A stretch of DNA of 14,947 bases from JBMNRY01 sp050944915 (lineage in GTDB: Bacteria; Bacillota; Limnochordia; JAAZLZ01): contig JBMNRY010000049.1 in NCBI GenBank assembly GCA_050944915.1, positions 1-14,947 of the forward strand, read 5' to 3'. A program made the position numbers and the translations under genes. A model generated the notes under the pieces. The model ran no database searches and was not told where the DNA came from. It worked only from the letters and a program-made list of their open reading frames with translations. Below, piece after piece: positions 6,806 to 14,042 of the stretch. The first letter of the stretch is position 1. Each line of letters opens with the position of its first letter.

Positions 6806-7864
6806 ATGCGGCTACTAGAGGAGCTCCATTTGGGGGAGCAGATGTTAAGGAATCGAATAGTGTTTCCACCCATGGTCACCAACTTGGCTACCGCCGAAGG
6901 TTATGTCACCGATGAGCAGATCGATTATTACCGCCGGTTCGCCGCCGGTGGTGCAGCCCTAGTCATCGTGGAAGCCACCTTTGTCGACTGGCGAGGGCGG
7001 GCCTTTCCCTTCGGGTTAGGAATCAGTAATGATGATATGATCCCTGGGCTAAAAAAGCTGGCAACGGCCATCAAGGATGAGGGGGCCTTAGCCGCGATCC
7101 AAATCTTCCACGCCGGTGCCCGGGCCAACGGAGAGCTCCAAGGTGTCATCGGCTTGGGACCCACGGGGATGACTATGCGTCCCGGCCTGCCGGTCCATCC
7201 CATTGATGAGGAGGGAATGGGGAAAATCACCCAGTTTTTCGTCCAAGGGGCCCAGCGGGCGGTGGAAGCTGGGTTCGATTTGATTTGTTTACATATGGCC
7301 CATGGTTATTTGCTCAGCCAGTTCCTTTCACCCTTGTCTAATAAGCGGGGGGATGCTTATGGTCAGGACCGGGCCAAATTCCCCTTGGAAGTCCTCGAGG
7401 AGGTGCGGAAGGCTATTCCGGGGACCCTTCTTTCCTGTCGGATCAACGGCTGGGAGCCGGGGGGATTGACCCCTGAAGCGGCCGCCGAGATCGCCCTTCG
7501 TTTGGAGGAGAAGGGAGCCGATCTCATCGATGTGTCGGGAGGTTTTCCTGGTACGGAAGTCCCTCCCGTACCCGATAAATCGGTACCCAACGGTTGTTTC
7601 TTACCCGGAGCTGCGGAGGTGAAGAAAAGGGTGTCGGTGCCGGTGATCGGTGTCGGCCGGATTATCGAAGCTGCCATGGCTGAGGAAGCTTTGGCCGAAG
7701 GTAAGGCCGATCTCATCGCTATTGGGCGGGGGCTACTAGCCGATCCCCTCTGGGCTCAAAAGTTGGCAAAGGGGGAGCCGCTCAAGAAGTGTGTGACTTG
7801 TATGGGGTGTCATCGGCTCCTGGGGCGAGGCGGTAAGGTCCGTTGTGTTCGGGAGGTGATCTAA
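6806..7864 (+). CDS. NADH:flavin oxidoreductase, Old Yellow Enzyme family, single domain
   Basis: This FMN TIM-barrel ene-reductase is predicted to have 352 residues. It starts with the family's usual RNRIVFPPM (residues 15-23) and has the HMAHGYLLSQFLSPLSNKR signature near 163-181, which holds substrate and catalytic residues. The phosphate-binding end is VIGVGRI and IAIGRGLLADP. ATG 6806 is preferred over the in-frame TTG at 6764 because AAAGGAG (6790-6796) lies 9 bases upstream and homologues begin at this point. After the barrel comes a cysteine cluster (Cys329, 332, 335, 347) like the [4Fe-4S] region of 2,4-dienoyl-CoA reductase, but the protein stops there. The FAD/NAD domains found in those larger enzymes are absent, so electrons must come from elsewhere or directly from NAD(P)H. 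The substrate is unknown. Confidence 0.92.
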   Translation: MRLLEELHLGEQMLRNRIVFPPMVTNLATAEGYVTDEQIDYYRRFAAGGAALVIVEATFVDWRGRAFPFGLGISNDDMIPGLKKLATAIKDEGALAAIQIFHAGARANGELQGVIGLGPTGMTMRPGLPVHPIDEEGMGKITQFFVQGAQRAVEAGFDLICLHMAHGYLLSQFLSPLSNKRGDAYGQDRAKFPLEVLEEVRKAIPGTLLSCRINGWEPGGLTPEAAAEIALRLEEKGADLIDVSGGFPGTEVPPVPDKSVPNGCFLPGAAEVKKRVSVPVIGVGRIIEAAMAEEALAEGKADLIAIGRGLLADPLWAQKLAKGEPLKKCVTCMGCHRLLGRGGKVRCVREVI

Positions 7865-7897
7865 ATACAAATCACATCGAAGGTCTTAGGCCTTTCG

Positions 7898-8557
7898 TTG
7901 ATGCTCATCGGAGCTTTCTGGTTATCTAATCTATTAGGGCTGACCGCCATCGATTTAGGTGCTTTGTTGATTACCTATTGGCCCATCTTGCTCATCGGGC
8001 AAGGGTTGGGGGAAATCAGAGACCGGGGGCGGGTGGGTGCATCACCCATCATCCTAATCCTTTTAGGTTTATTGATTTTGGGCGGCAATTTAGGCTGGCA
8101 TGCTTGGAATTTGTTGCAGGTGTGGCGGGTGCTCTTTCCCCTCCTCCTTATGTTCATCGGTTGGCAGGTTTTGCGGACGGCTTCCCACCCTGAAGGGGCC
8201 CATTGGGTAGTGATGAGCGGTCTGGAGCGGCGGCATCCGGGATGGGAGTTAAGAAACGGCAGTTATGTGGTCCTTCTAGGTGGAGTTGATTTAGATTTGA
8301 CGGTGGCTAAACTTCCCCAAGAGGGAGAACTGCAGCTTTTGGTGGTCTTAGGGGGTATCGATCTGCGGCTCCCCGCGGATTTACGTTTGGAAGGAGAAGG
8401 CAGCATCCTCTTTGGAGGGATCGATTCGGCCACCGAAGCTGACGGCGGGATTTATGTGCAGAAGAGTTTTGTTATGGGACCGGAGGAAGGGGAGAAGAGG
8501 TTGAAATTGAAGTACCGGGTTGTTCTAGGTGGGATCGATATTAAACGGGTATACTGA
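7898..8557 (+). CDS. LiaF-like membrane protein with four GG-[IV]-D repeats
   Basis: The N-terminal half has four hydrophobic segments (around LMLIGAFWLSNLLGL, LLITYWPILLIGQGL, IILILLGLLILGG and VLFPLLLMFIGWQVL). The C-terminal half is soluble and beta-rich, with four repeats of the kind LLGGVDLDL, VLGGIDLRL, LFGGIDS and VLGGIDIKR. This fits the DUF5668/LiaF family; LiaF represses the LiaSR cell-envelope stress system in Bacillus, but no two-component genes are nearby, so the role is uncertain. The start is doubtful. TTG 7898 and ATG 7901 have no good ribosome binding site and would cut the first helix short. A strong GGGAGGTGAT (7851-7860) sits 8 bases before an in-frame ATA at 7865. The frame is the same as the upstream gene's, separated only by its TAA. 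Confidence 0.82.
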   Translation: MMLIGAFWLSNLLGLTAIDLGALLITYWPILLIGQGLGEIRDRGRVGASPIILILLGLLILGGNLGWHAWNLLQVWRVLFPLLLMFIGWQVLRTASHPEGAHWVVMSGLERRHPGWELRNGSYVVLLGGVDLDLTVAKLPQEGELQLLVVLGGIDLRLPADLRLEGEGSILFGGIDSATEADGGIYVQKSFVMGPEEGEKRLKLKYRVVLGGIDIKRVY

Positions 8558-9563
8558 TTTCCTTTATGGCCCGGGAGAAGTAGGCTATTTCCTCCGGCCT
8601 AGTTTGGTAGCTGAAACTAGCCCGCAATAAGCCCGTTGGCGGACAGCCGAGACTGGAGGCCATAGCCTCCGGTAGGGTGATACTTCCCGCCAGTTGGATA
8701 TCGTAGACTTCGTCGATGACTGCAGCTACTTCCTTAGCCGGCAGATCCTGGATGTTGAAGGCCAATATGGGTACTTGTCCTAGGGGATCTCCAGGACCAT
8801 AGATGGCGACCCCCGGATATTGGGCGATGAAGTCCAGTAAGTCTTTAAGATAGCCCTGCCAAATCTTCTGCAGCTGACTCAAATCCTTTTTCATCAGTAG
8901 TTTCATCGCGGCCATTAACCCGGCGATCCCCGGTAAGTTGGGGGTGCCTAGTTCTTCTTGGGTCGGCCAGGGGTGGGATTCGAGTAAGCGGGGGGAGATG
9001 TAAAGGCCAGCGATGCCCGGTGGGCATAACAAACCGGTGTGGCCGGGGAAGATGGCTAGATCGCAGTCATTAAGCTCTAAAGGCAGTAGGCCTACAGCAG
9101 TGCTGATATCTAAAACCATTGGTATTTCATACTTGTGGGCTAAGGCCTGAATTTCTTTCCAAGGTAGGATGGTCCCCGTTAAGGGGCAAGCGAAATGGGT
9201 GAGGATGAGTTTCGTTTGGGGGCTGATTTGGCCTTCTACTTGCGGGAGATCGATTTGACCCTTGCGGTCCAAGGGGATGGCGATATTTCCCTCCAGCAAT
9301 TTCCCTAAACCATCAGTCCAAAGCCCGATGTATAGGAGCTGACCGTCTGGAGGTAGGATCTGCTCCAAGATGATCTTTAGGGATTGGGTTCTGTTGGCTG
9401 TGAAGAGATAGCTGCCGGGGCTGTGGAAGAATTCCTCTGCCTTGCGAGCAGCTTTTTCGATTAAGGTGCCATCGAGGGGAGCGTTAAGGGCGGCTGCCAT
9501 GGCTTGGCCGACTTCCTTCGGCTTAGGCAGGGAATTATGGGCGTGATCCAAGTAGATAGGCAC
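8541..9563 (-). CDS. Cysteine desulfurase-like (class V aminotransferase fold) pseudoenzyme
   Basis: The 340-residue product aligns along its length with small cysteine desulfurases of the class V aminotransferase fold: IYLDHAHNSLPKPKEV at 3-18, FTANRTQSL near 54-62, LTHFACPLTGTILP near 121-134, and a C-terminus GLLRASFSYQTRPEEI. Active relatives use a PLP lysine in a GHK motif. Here the motif is GHTGLL and residue 176 is Thr. The DAAQ motif is DIST (152-155), the EHNS stretch with the PLP-stacking His is replaced by GLWTDG, and the C-terminal HCA cysteine segment is SITLPEA. The fold is likely kept without the chemistry. GTG 9563 is chosen because GGGGGAG lies 5 bases upstream and homology starts there; the frame extends to 9686 without family similarity. 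It converges on the LiaF-like gene with a 17-base overlap. Confidence 0.85.
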   Translation of the reverse strand: MPIYLDHAHNSLPKPKEVGQAMAAALNAPLDGTLIEKAARKAEEFFHSPGSYLFTANRTQSLKIILEQILPPDGQLLYIGLWTDGLGKLLEGNIAIPLDRKGQIDLPQVEGQISPQTKLILTHFACPLTGTILPWKEIQALAHKYEIPMVLDISTAVGLLPLELNDCDLAIFPGHTGLLCPPGIAGLYISPRLLESHPWPTQEELGTPNLPGIAGLMAAMKLLMKKDLSQLQKIWQGYLKDLLDFIAQYPGVAIYGPGDPLGQVPILAFNIQDLPAKEVAAVIDEVYDIQLAGSITLPEAMASSLGCPPTGLLRASFSYQTRPEEIAYFSRAIKEISIPV

Positions 9564-9593
9564 CTTATCTCCCCCATTTGCTAAGTTAAGCTT

Positions 9594-9622
9594 ATTGTAC
9601 ACAGTTGTGATAAATAAGTCAA
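9594..9622 (-). promoter_or_regulatory. SigmaA-type promoter for the desulfurase-like gene
   Basis: On the minus strand TTGACT (9622-9617) is separated by exactly 17 bases from TACAAT (9599-9594), close to the vegetative consensus. Transcription would start near 9587, giving a leader of about two dozen bases with the ribosome binding site at 9575-9569. Confidence 0.75.
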
Positions 9623-10154
9623 AGTTTGGATGTTGATGGTTGTTGATCGGTCTAGGGGCAAGTTGACATAGACTTGTCCAATGCAAGCTGGGCCTGGGGA
9701 AACCCCAGGCTGGGTAAGTACCAATGCCCGATCAGGGTTCCTTCACCCTACCTTCCGTCCTTTCTAAAGAGATCAACAAAGACTTAGTCTCCTACCCCAA
9801 GGCTGCTGGAGCCAATAACCTGACTAATCCCATGGAGCCGATAATTGTTGTTTGAATAGGAGTTAAACCGGTGGTAAGGCCTTTGAGGTTGGTGAGATAT
9901 GTAGTCAGCCAGGAGCTTCATGGTGTAAGCATCTATGCTATTTTTTCCGTAACAACATCGAGTCTACTTTGATAAGAATGAAGTGACCTTCTAGGCGGGA
10001 TAGACAGCCCGATACCATCTTAGGCTCTGGGGGGCATTAGGTATCCGTGGGGGAGATTTCACCGATCCATGTTCGTGAGAAAAAGTTGGTCAAACCTAGG
10101 TAAGGAGGGAAAATCCGGGGGAGAGCGAATCAGGTTTTGGTACTAATTTTGGTG
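9623..10154. other. Large intergenic region without a recognisable gene
   Basis: About 530 bases with no supported gene. It holds a hairpin cluster (listed separately). A 43-codon frame on + (ATG 9724 to TGA 9855) lacks a ribosome binding site. An uninterrupted stretch of about 60 codons on - (roughly 9780-9970) contains KLLADYISHQPQRPYHRFN; I cannot assign it, and it could be a remnant of a decayed gene. GATACC (10011-10016) and GGTATC (10040-10045) form a loose inverted repeat. The A/G-rich sequence near 10100 resembles ribosome binding sites but has no start codon in the right place. Confidence 0.5.
9657..9746. repeat. Cluster of short hairpins
   Basis: Three stems lie close together: GGCAAGT/ACTTGTC (9657-9663 with 9672-9678, one G-T pair), a perfect GC-rich 8-base stem GCCTGGGG/CCCCAGGC with loop AAA (9692-9699 with 9703-9710), and GGGT/ACCC inside CAGGGTTCCTTCACCCT. 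CCAATGC occurs on both sides of the central stem. There is no T run, so it is not a standard terminator. It is upstream of, and not transcribed from, the promoter at 9594-9622. Confidence 0.45.
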
Positions 10155-10168
10155 AAGGAGAGGATCTG

Positions 10169-11089
10169 TTGGTTAATGAGCTTTTGTCCATCCTATTCAT
10201 CGTGCTAATTGGCCTATTCGCCCGGAAAAGAGGGATAGTCTCCAAGGGTGAGGCCAATGTCCTCAATGCCATAGTTATGAAACTAACCCTTCCAGCCTTG
10301 ATCTTTGTGTCCATTGTAGAAGCCGACATTAGCTGGCAGTTTGTTAAGTTGGTACCTTTAGCCTTCTTGCTTTGTGCCCTCGGTGGTGGGGCTGCCTTCT
10401 TTCTAGCTCGACTCATGAAGTTGAGCCCGCCTAGCACAGGGAGTCTCATGGTGGCCGCGATGTTTTGCAACAGCGGGTTCATCGGTTTTCCTATAGCCTA
10501 CCAGATGTTTCAAGAATCGGGTCTTGTGCGGATTATGATCTTCGATTTGTTAGGACAAAACATCCCCATGTTTAGTGTGGGATTGTGGATCGCAGCCTAT
10601 TTCGGTCAAAGTGACGGGGAGACGGCCTTTCAAGATAGTCTTGGGGCCTTAAAACAAGCCTTGTTGTCTCCCGCCTTGTTAGCTCTAGTCCTAGGCTTTT
10701 TAGCTCGGCCCTTGAACCTACCGAAGGTGGTCTTCGACACCCTCCAGTGGTTTGGGGGGATTACTATTCCCCTAGTAGTGTTCTCCCTAGGGTTGTCCCT
10801 TGATGTTAGTCTTAAGGAACTCCGTTTTGGCCCCATTTTGGCTGCGGTGGGAATTCAGTTGTTCCTGGCTCCCCTGATGGCTGCTTGGGTCGGTGGTTGG
10901 TGGAAGCTCGATCCGATGACTTACCAAATCGGGATTTTGGCCGCGGCAACACCGGTGGCTATGGGGACCTTGCCTATTGCTTTTGAATACGGTTTAGATG
11001 AGGGTTTGTTATCTTCCTTGATCTTGGTGACGACCCTTCTTTGTGTGGTGACCATTCCTTTGATGAGCAGTTTGTTGGGAGTAGGGTAG
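10169..11089 (+). CDS. AEC (auxin efflux carrier) family permease
   Basis: This 306-residue protein is almost entirely hydrophobic, with about ten membrane segments, matching the bacterial AEC family (PF03547 type). Typical family segments are KLTLPALIF near residues 43-51, the CNSGFIGFPIAY crossover motif near 103-114, and the repeat-2 counterpart AAATPVAMGTLPIAFEYG near the end. Bacterial members export or import small organic acids such as malate or malonate; the substrate cannot be read from sequence. The start is TTG 10169, with AAGGAG (10155-10160) 8 bases upstream. The gene stands alone, and its stop codon is part of a palindrome shared with the convergent gene. Confidence 0.92.
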   Translation: MVNELLSILFIVLIGLFARKRGIVSKGEANVLNAIVMKLTLPALIFVSIVEADISWQFVKLVPLAFLLCALGGGAAFFLARLMKLSPPSTGSLMVAAMFCNSGFIGFPIAYQMFQESGLVRIMIFDLLGQNIPMFSVGLWIAAYFGQSDGETAFQDSLGALKQALLSPALLALVLGFLARPLNLPKVVFDTLQWFGGITIPLVVFSLGLSLDVSLKELRFGPILAAVGIQLFLAPLMAAWVGGWWKLDPMTYQIGILAAATPVAMGTLPIAFEYGLDEGLLSSLILVTTLLCVVTIPLMSSLLGVG

Positions 11090-11111
11090 AATCCCCCGGC
11101 GGGGGATTCTA
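11087..11111. terminator. Palindromic hairpin shared by two convergent stop codons
   Basis: TAGAATCCCCC (11087-11097) and GGGGGATTCTA (11101-11111) form a perfect 11-base stem with loop GGC. The TAG stop of the permease is the left end, and the TAG stop of the minus-strand gene is the right end read in reverse. Neither side has a proper T tract, so it may act as a bidirectional barrier or as 3'-end protection more than as a classic intrinsic terminator. Confidence 0.7.
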
Positions 11112-11450
11112 AACGACTGTTTCTTGGACGTAACGGTGGAAGTAGAATTCACCGAGGGCCACGATGATGCCCAATACGATGACACCAAAGAGGCTTATGG
11201 AGGCATTGGGCATCATCGATTGGCCCAGGTAGTAGACTAAAGCAGCCAGGAAGCCGTCGGCGATGGTGGCGGTAGTGTTGCCGTATTGGGGTAGAATGAA
11301 CAGATCACCGGCTACATAGGCAATGATGGTGACCGCCAAGGCCAAAGAGATTCTCCCACCCAGGGTAGCACTACCAAACAAGGGTACGAAGATCATGGTG
11401 ACGATGGAGATCATGATGAATTTAATGGCTAAGGCTCTTAGGTGTTTCAT
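11109..11450 (-). CDS. YndM-like DUF2512 membrane protein
   Basis: This 113-residue integral membrane protein has about four helices. It opens with KHLRALAIKFIM, followed by AYVAGDLFILPQYGNTTATIADG near residues 44-66, the conserved core of the DUF2512 family (Bacillus YndM). No biochemical function is established for the family, which is common in endospore-forming Bacillota. ATG 11450 has GGAGGG 7 bases upstream on the minus strand (complement at 11458-11463). It converges with the permease gene. I see no membrane-enzyme motif; small paired glycines suggest helix packing. Confidence 0.88.
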   Translation of the reverse strand: MKHLRALAIKFIMISIVTMIFVPLFGSATLGGRISLALAVTIIAYVAGDLFILPQYGNTTATIADGFLAALVYYLGQSMMPNASISLFGVIVLGIIVALGEFYFHRYVQETVV

Positions 11451-11606
11451 TGGTTTCCCTCCGTGTAAAGGATTTACCCCTATTATTTCGTTATTGGATG
11501 CTAGTATGCTCTCAGACCGAACAGGATAGAAAAATTAGTAAGAGATGCTCTGGCAGGAGGTAACAGCCCAGGTAAAGAATTACAAGTCTATCTGGGAGGG
11601 ATGTTC

Positions 11607-12398
11607 ATGCTTCGGAGGCAACAGTTTTTTTACATAGTTTTTCTTTTCCTTTTGTTGACTCTGGCCTCGGGTTCCGCCAGCGTTTTTGCCTCTTTGGGGA
11701 CTAATCTAGAGGTAATGATTGGCCAGATGGCCTATGAGGATTTAGTAAACGAGTACGGTGGGGTCGCCGTGCTTAATCCCGAAGCTGCCCGGTACCTGGA
11801 GAACATGTTTGAAAAGATCGTCCAGGCTAACCCCCGTCAGGATATTGCTTTTTCCGTTACTCCCTTAAATTCGAGCCAGATTAATGCCTTTGCCCTTCCC
11901 GGTGGGTTTGTTTTTGTGACGAGGGGTTTACTTAACCTGGTCGAGAAACCTGAAGAGTTAGCGGGGGTCCTCGGCCACGAAGTGGCCCATATTAGTCACC
12001 GCCATGGAATGAACGCGATTATTCGCCAGTTGGGTTTAGTGGCCTTAGCGAGGCTTCTCTTGGGGAACGTCGAAGGGGATACCCAGCTTGTTGAGATGTT
12101 AGCCGGTCTTTCCATCAACTTACTTAAGAGTGGTTGGAGTCGGGAAGCGGAGTTTGAAGCTGATTCCAGCGGTGTAAAGTTTTCTGCCCAAGCGGGGTTT
12201 GATCCCGGTGGGTTGGTATCGTTCCTCCAAAAGATGAAGGAGCTAGAGGGGGATCGAAGACAAGATCTGGTCTCCAGCTGGTTTGCGACTCACCCTCCTA
12301 CCGATGATCGCATCAGTAAGTTAGGGCCCCTAGTTGGAGAATACCGGAGTTCGGCGGGTTTTTCTAAGTATCCACCGCTGCCGTATAGCTGGTTTTAG
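11607..12398 (+). CDS. M48-family zinc metalloprotease, exported
   Basis: This 263-residue protein has a hydrophobic N-terminus (about residues 7-28) ending near SASVFAS, so it is exported or membrane-anchored. It has the zinc site HEVAH (124-128) in GHEVAHISHRHG. The third ligand is in REAEFEADSSG (Glu near 182), and ATHPPTDDRISKL follows near 234-246. This is the layout of the short YggG/LoiP and BepA-type M48 peptidases, which degrade or mature envelope proteins; BepA acts on outer-membrane assembly in diderms, which would suit this organism, but the tetratricopeptide part of BepA is missing. ATG 11607 is preferred over ATG 11601 because GGAGG (11595-11599) touches the first ATG but is 7 bases from the second. 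Confidence 0.93.
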   Translation: MLRRQQFFYIVFLFLLLTLASGSASVFASLGTNLEVMIGQMAYEDLVNEYGGVAVLNPEAARYLENMFEKIVQANPRQDIAFSVTPLNSSQINAFALPGGFVFVTRGLLNLVEKPEELAGVLGHEVAHISHRHGMNAIIRQLGLVALARLLLGNVEGDTQLVEMLAGLSINLLKSGWSREAEFEADSSGVKFSAQAGFDPGGLVSFLQKMKELEGDRRQDLVSSWFATHPPTDDRISKLGPLVGEYRSSAGFSKYPPLPYSWF

Positions 12399-12417
12399 GG
12401 AGTTATCAATTTTTGCC

Positions 12418-12445
12418 TAAAGTCTTCCAAAACCCCTGCCGATAG
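12418..12445 (+). promoter_or_regulatory. Sigma-28 (SigD/FliA) promoter of flagellin
   Basis: TAAA (12418-12421), a 16-base spacer and GCCGATAG (12438-12445) match the motility sigma-factor consensus TAAA-N14-16-GCCGATAA except for the last base. It is 64 bases before the flagellin start, so transcription would begin near 12452 with a leader of roughly 58 bases. Confidence 0.88.
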
Positions 12446-12464
12446 TTATTAGTAAGGTCGACCT

Positions 12465-12499
12465 AACATCCACGGATGGATGTTCAAATCACAAGGAGG
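12465..12499 (+). promoter_or_regulatory. Flagellin leader hairpin and SD resembling CsrA-binding sites
   Basis: AACATCCA (12465-12472) and TGGATGTT (12477-12484) form a perfect 8-base stem whose loop is CGGA, so a GGA is exposed. Just after it, ACAAGGAGG (12491-12499) covers the Shine-Dalgarno sequence and closely follows the CsrA consensus ACARGGAUG. Bacillus subtilis hag has the same arrangement, a GGA hairpin plus an SD-overlapping site, under CsrA-FliW control. No csrA or fliW gene is in the window, so this is inferred from the leader alone. Confidence 0.6.
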
Positions 12500-12509
12500 C
12501 GAATGTGTA

Positions 12510-14018
12510 ATGAGGATTAATAACAACATTATGGCGTTGAACGCCCACAGGCAGTTGGGGATCAACCAAACCAACAGCAGCAAGTCTATGGAGAAGCTAA
12601 GCTCCGGCTTTAGAATCAACCGTGCCGGTGATGACGCAGCTGGTTTGGCTATCTCCGAGAAAATGAGAGGCCAGATTCGTGGTCTGAAACAGGCCCAGAG
12701 AAACGCTCAAGACGGTATCAGCCTTATCCAAACCGCTGAAGGTGCTCTGAACGAAACACACGCTATTCTGCAAAGAATGCGCGAACTCGCTACTCAAGCT
12801 GCAACGGATACCAACACTGAAGTAGATAGGCTCGAAATCCAAAAGGAAATCGACCAGTTAGCGCAAGAAATCACTCGTATTGCCAATAACACCGAGTTTA
12901 ACACCCAAACCTTGATGAATGGTGGCATTCAAGAGAGTAATTTAGGTAAGCTTGGATTCCACATTGGAGCCAATGAAGGGCAGTTCATTGAGCTTGAAAT
13001 CGAAGCAATGGATGCATTTAGCCTTGGAGTCGCAAGGGATGTTGTGGAATACACTGGTACAGCCAGTGGTAGCCTTGTTTCTAACGTGACCGTTGGAGAC
13101 ACTGTAGGCGCAGGTGTTGTTGACGGCGCTACCATCACTTTGGATGCTGCAGTGAATACTGGTGTTAAAGCAAGTGTCACTGTTAAAGGCTTAACCATAA
13201 CAGCGGCGGATGTAGGAACCCAGTATAATGGCTATTCAGTCAGCATCGTTGATGATTCTAATGAAGGTATCGTTGTAGATCACAATGCGCGCACCATAAC
13301 ATTGACACTTGATCTTGCTAACGACGCATCGAACGATATTAGTGGTCTGAGTGTTAAGGACCAGGATGGTAATGACGATTCGACGTTTAGCTTTAGTGGC
13401 GATGCCTCTGGCCTAGGCGTTGCAGACGCAGGTAACGATCTAGATGCTACCGCTGGTGGTGCAGATGCCAATCTAGACGAAGTGGCAATCACGTTAGATG
13501 ATGGTACTGCAACCCAAGTTGTTACAGTTGCTAGCGATGCTACTTCGGTTGCTGTCACTACGGGTGTTTTTGCTGGATTGTCCTTTGACATCACAGGAAA
13601 TGTTGCCGACCTAGATTCCGCTAGCGATAGTATTGATATTTCAGGAGAAGCTAAAGTTGCATCGGCCGCTCAGTTTAGTAATGGGGAAAAGGTAGCTGAT
13701 GCTGAAGCTTGGGGCGGTATTGACGTTTCGTCTCGTGCGGCAGCCAATAGAGCTGTTACAGATATCCAAACAGCTATTGATAAGGTTTCTGCTGAACGCT
13801 CCAAACTCGGTGCTGTTCAGAACCGGCTTGAGCACACCATTGCAAACCTCGGCACCTCTGCTGAGAACCTGCAAGCTGCTGAGTCTCGGATCCGTGACCT
13901 CGACATGGCTGAAGAGATTATGGCCTTCACCAAGAACAACATTCTCCAGCAGGCTGCAACCGCTATGTTGGCTCAGGCTAATATGGCTCCTCAAAGTGTA
14001 CTACAACTTCTTGGATAA
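12510..14018 (+). CDS. fliC: Flagellin with large acidic variable domain
   Basis: This is the flagellar filament subunit, exported through the flagellar type III apparatus. The conserved N-terminus begins MRINNNIMALNAHRQL and includes KLSSGFRINRAGDDAAGLAISEKMR (split here into D0/D1 helices to about residue 165). The conserved C-terminus runs from about 410 to the end, with RLEHTIANL and the usual finish near SVLQLLG. Between them, about 175-400, is a Thr/Val/Asp-rich beta domain that is the variable surface part; NGYSVSIVDDS and ITLTLDL resemble Ig-like units of surface proteins. ATG 12510 is preferred over 12480 because AAGGAGG (12493-12499) fits and homologues start there. At 502 residues it is much longer than the roughly 300-residue Bacillus Hag. 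The sigma-28 promoter and leader explain its control. Confidence 0.97.
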   Translation: MRINNNIMALNAHRQLGINQTNSSKSMEKLSSGFRINRAGDDAAGLAISEKMRGQIRGLKQAQRNAQDGISLIQTAEGALNETHAILQRMRELATQAATDTNTEVDRLEIQKEIDQLAQEITRIANNTEFNTQTLMNGGIQESNLGKLGFHIGANEGQFIELEIEAMDAFSLGVARDVVEYTGTASGSLVSNVTVGDTVGAGVVDGATITLDAAVNTGVKASVTVKGLTITAADVGTQYNGYSVSIVDDSNEGIVVDHNARTITLTLDLANDASNDISGLSVKDQDGNDDSTFSFSGDASGLGVADAGNDLDATAGGADANLDEVAITLDDGTATQVVTVASDATSVAVTTGVFAGLSFDITGNVADLDSASDSIDISGEAKVASAAQFSNGEKVADAEAWGGIDVSSRAAANRAVTDIQTAIDKVSAERSKLGAVQNRLEHTIANLGTSAENLQAAESRIRDLDMAEEIMAFTKNNILQQAATAMLAQANMAPQSVLQLLG

Positions 14019-14042
14019 GATCTTAAGTGGTAAGTTAATAAG

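Noticed and set aside
9564..9686. N-terminal extension of the desulfurase-like protein to 9686
   Set aside because: It would cross the sigmaA promoter at 9594-9622 and has no similarity to the family; GTG 9563 has a good ribosome binding site.
9724..9855. 43-codon frame on the plus strand
   Set aside because: No ribosome binding site, a stop just upstream, and no recognisable protein.
12480..12509. Upstream ATG 12480 for flagellin
   Set aside because: It lies in the leader hairpin, and the Shine-Dalgarno sequence comes after it; flagellins start at MRINNN.
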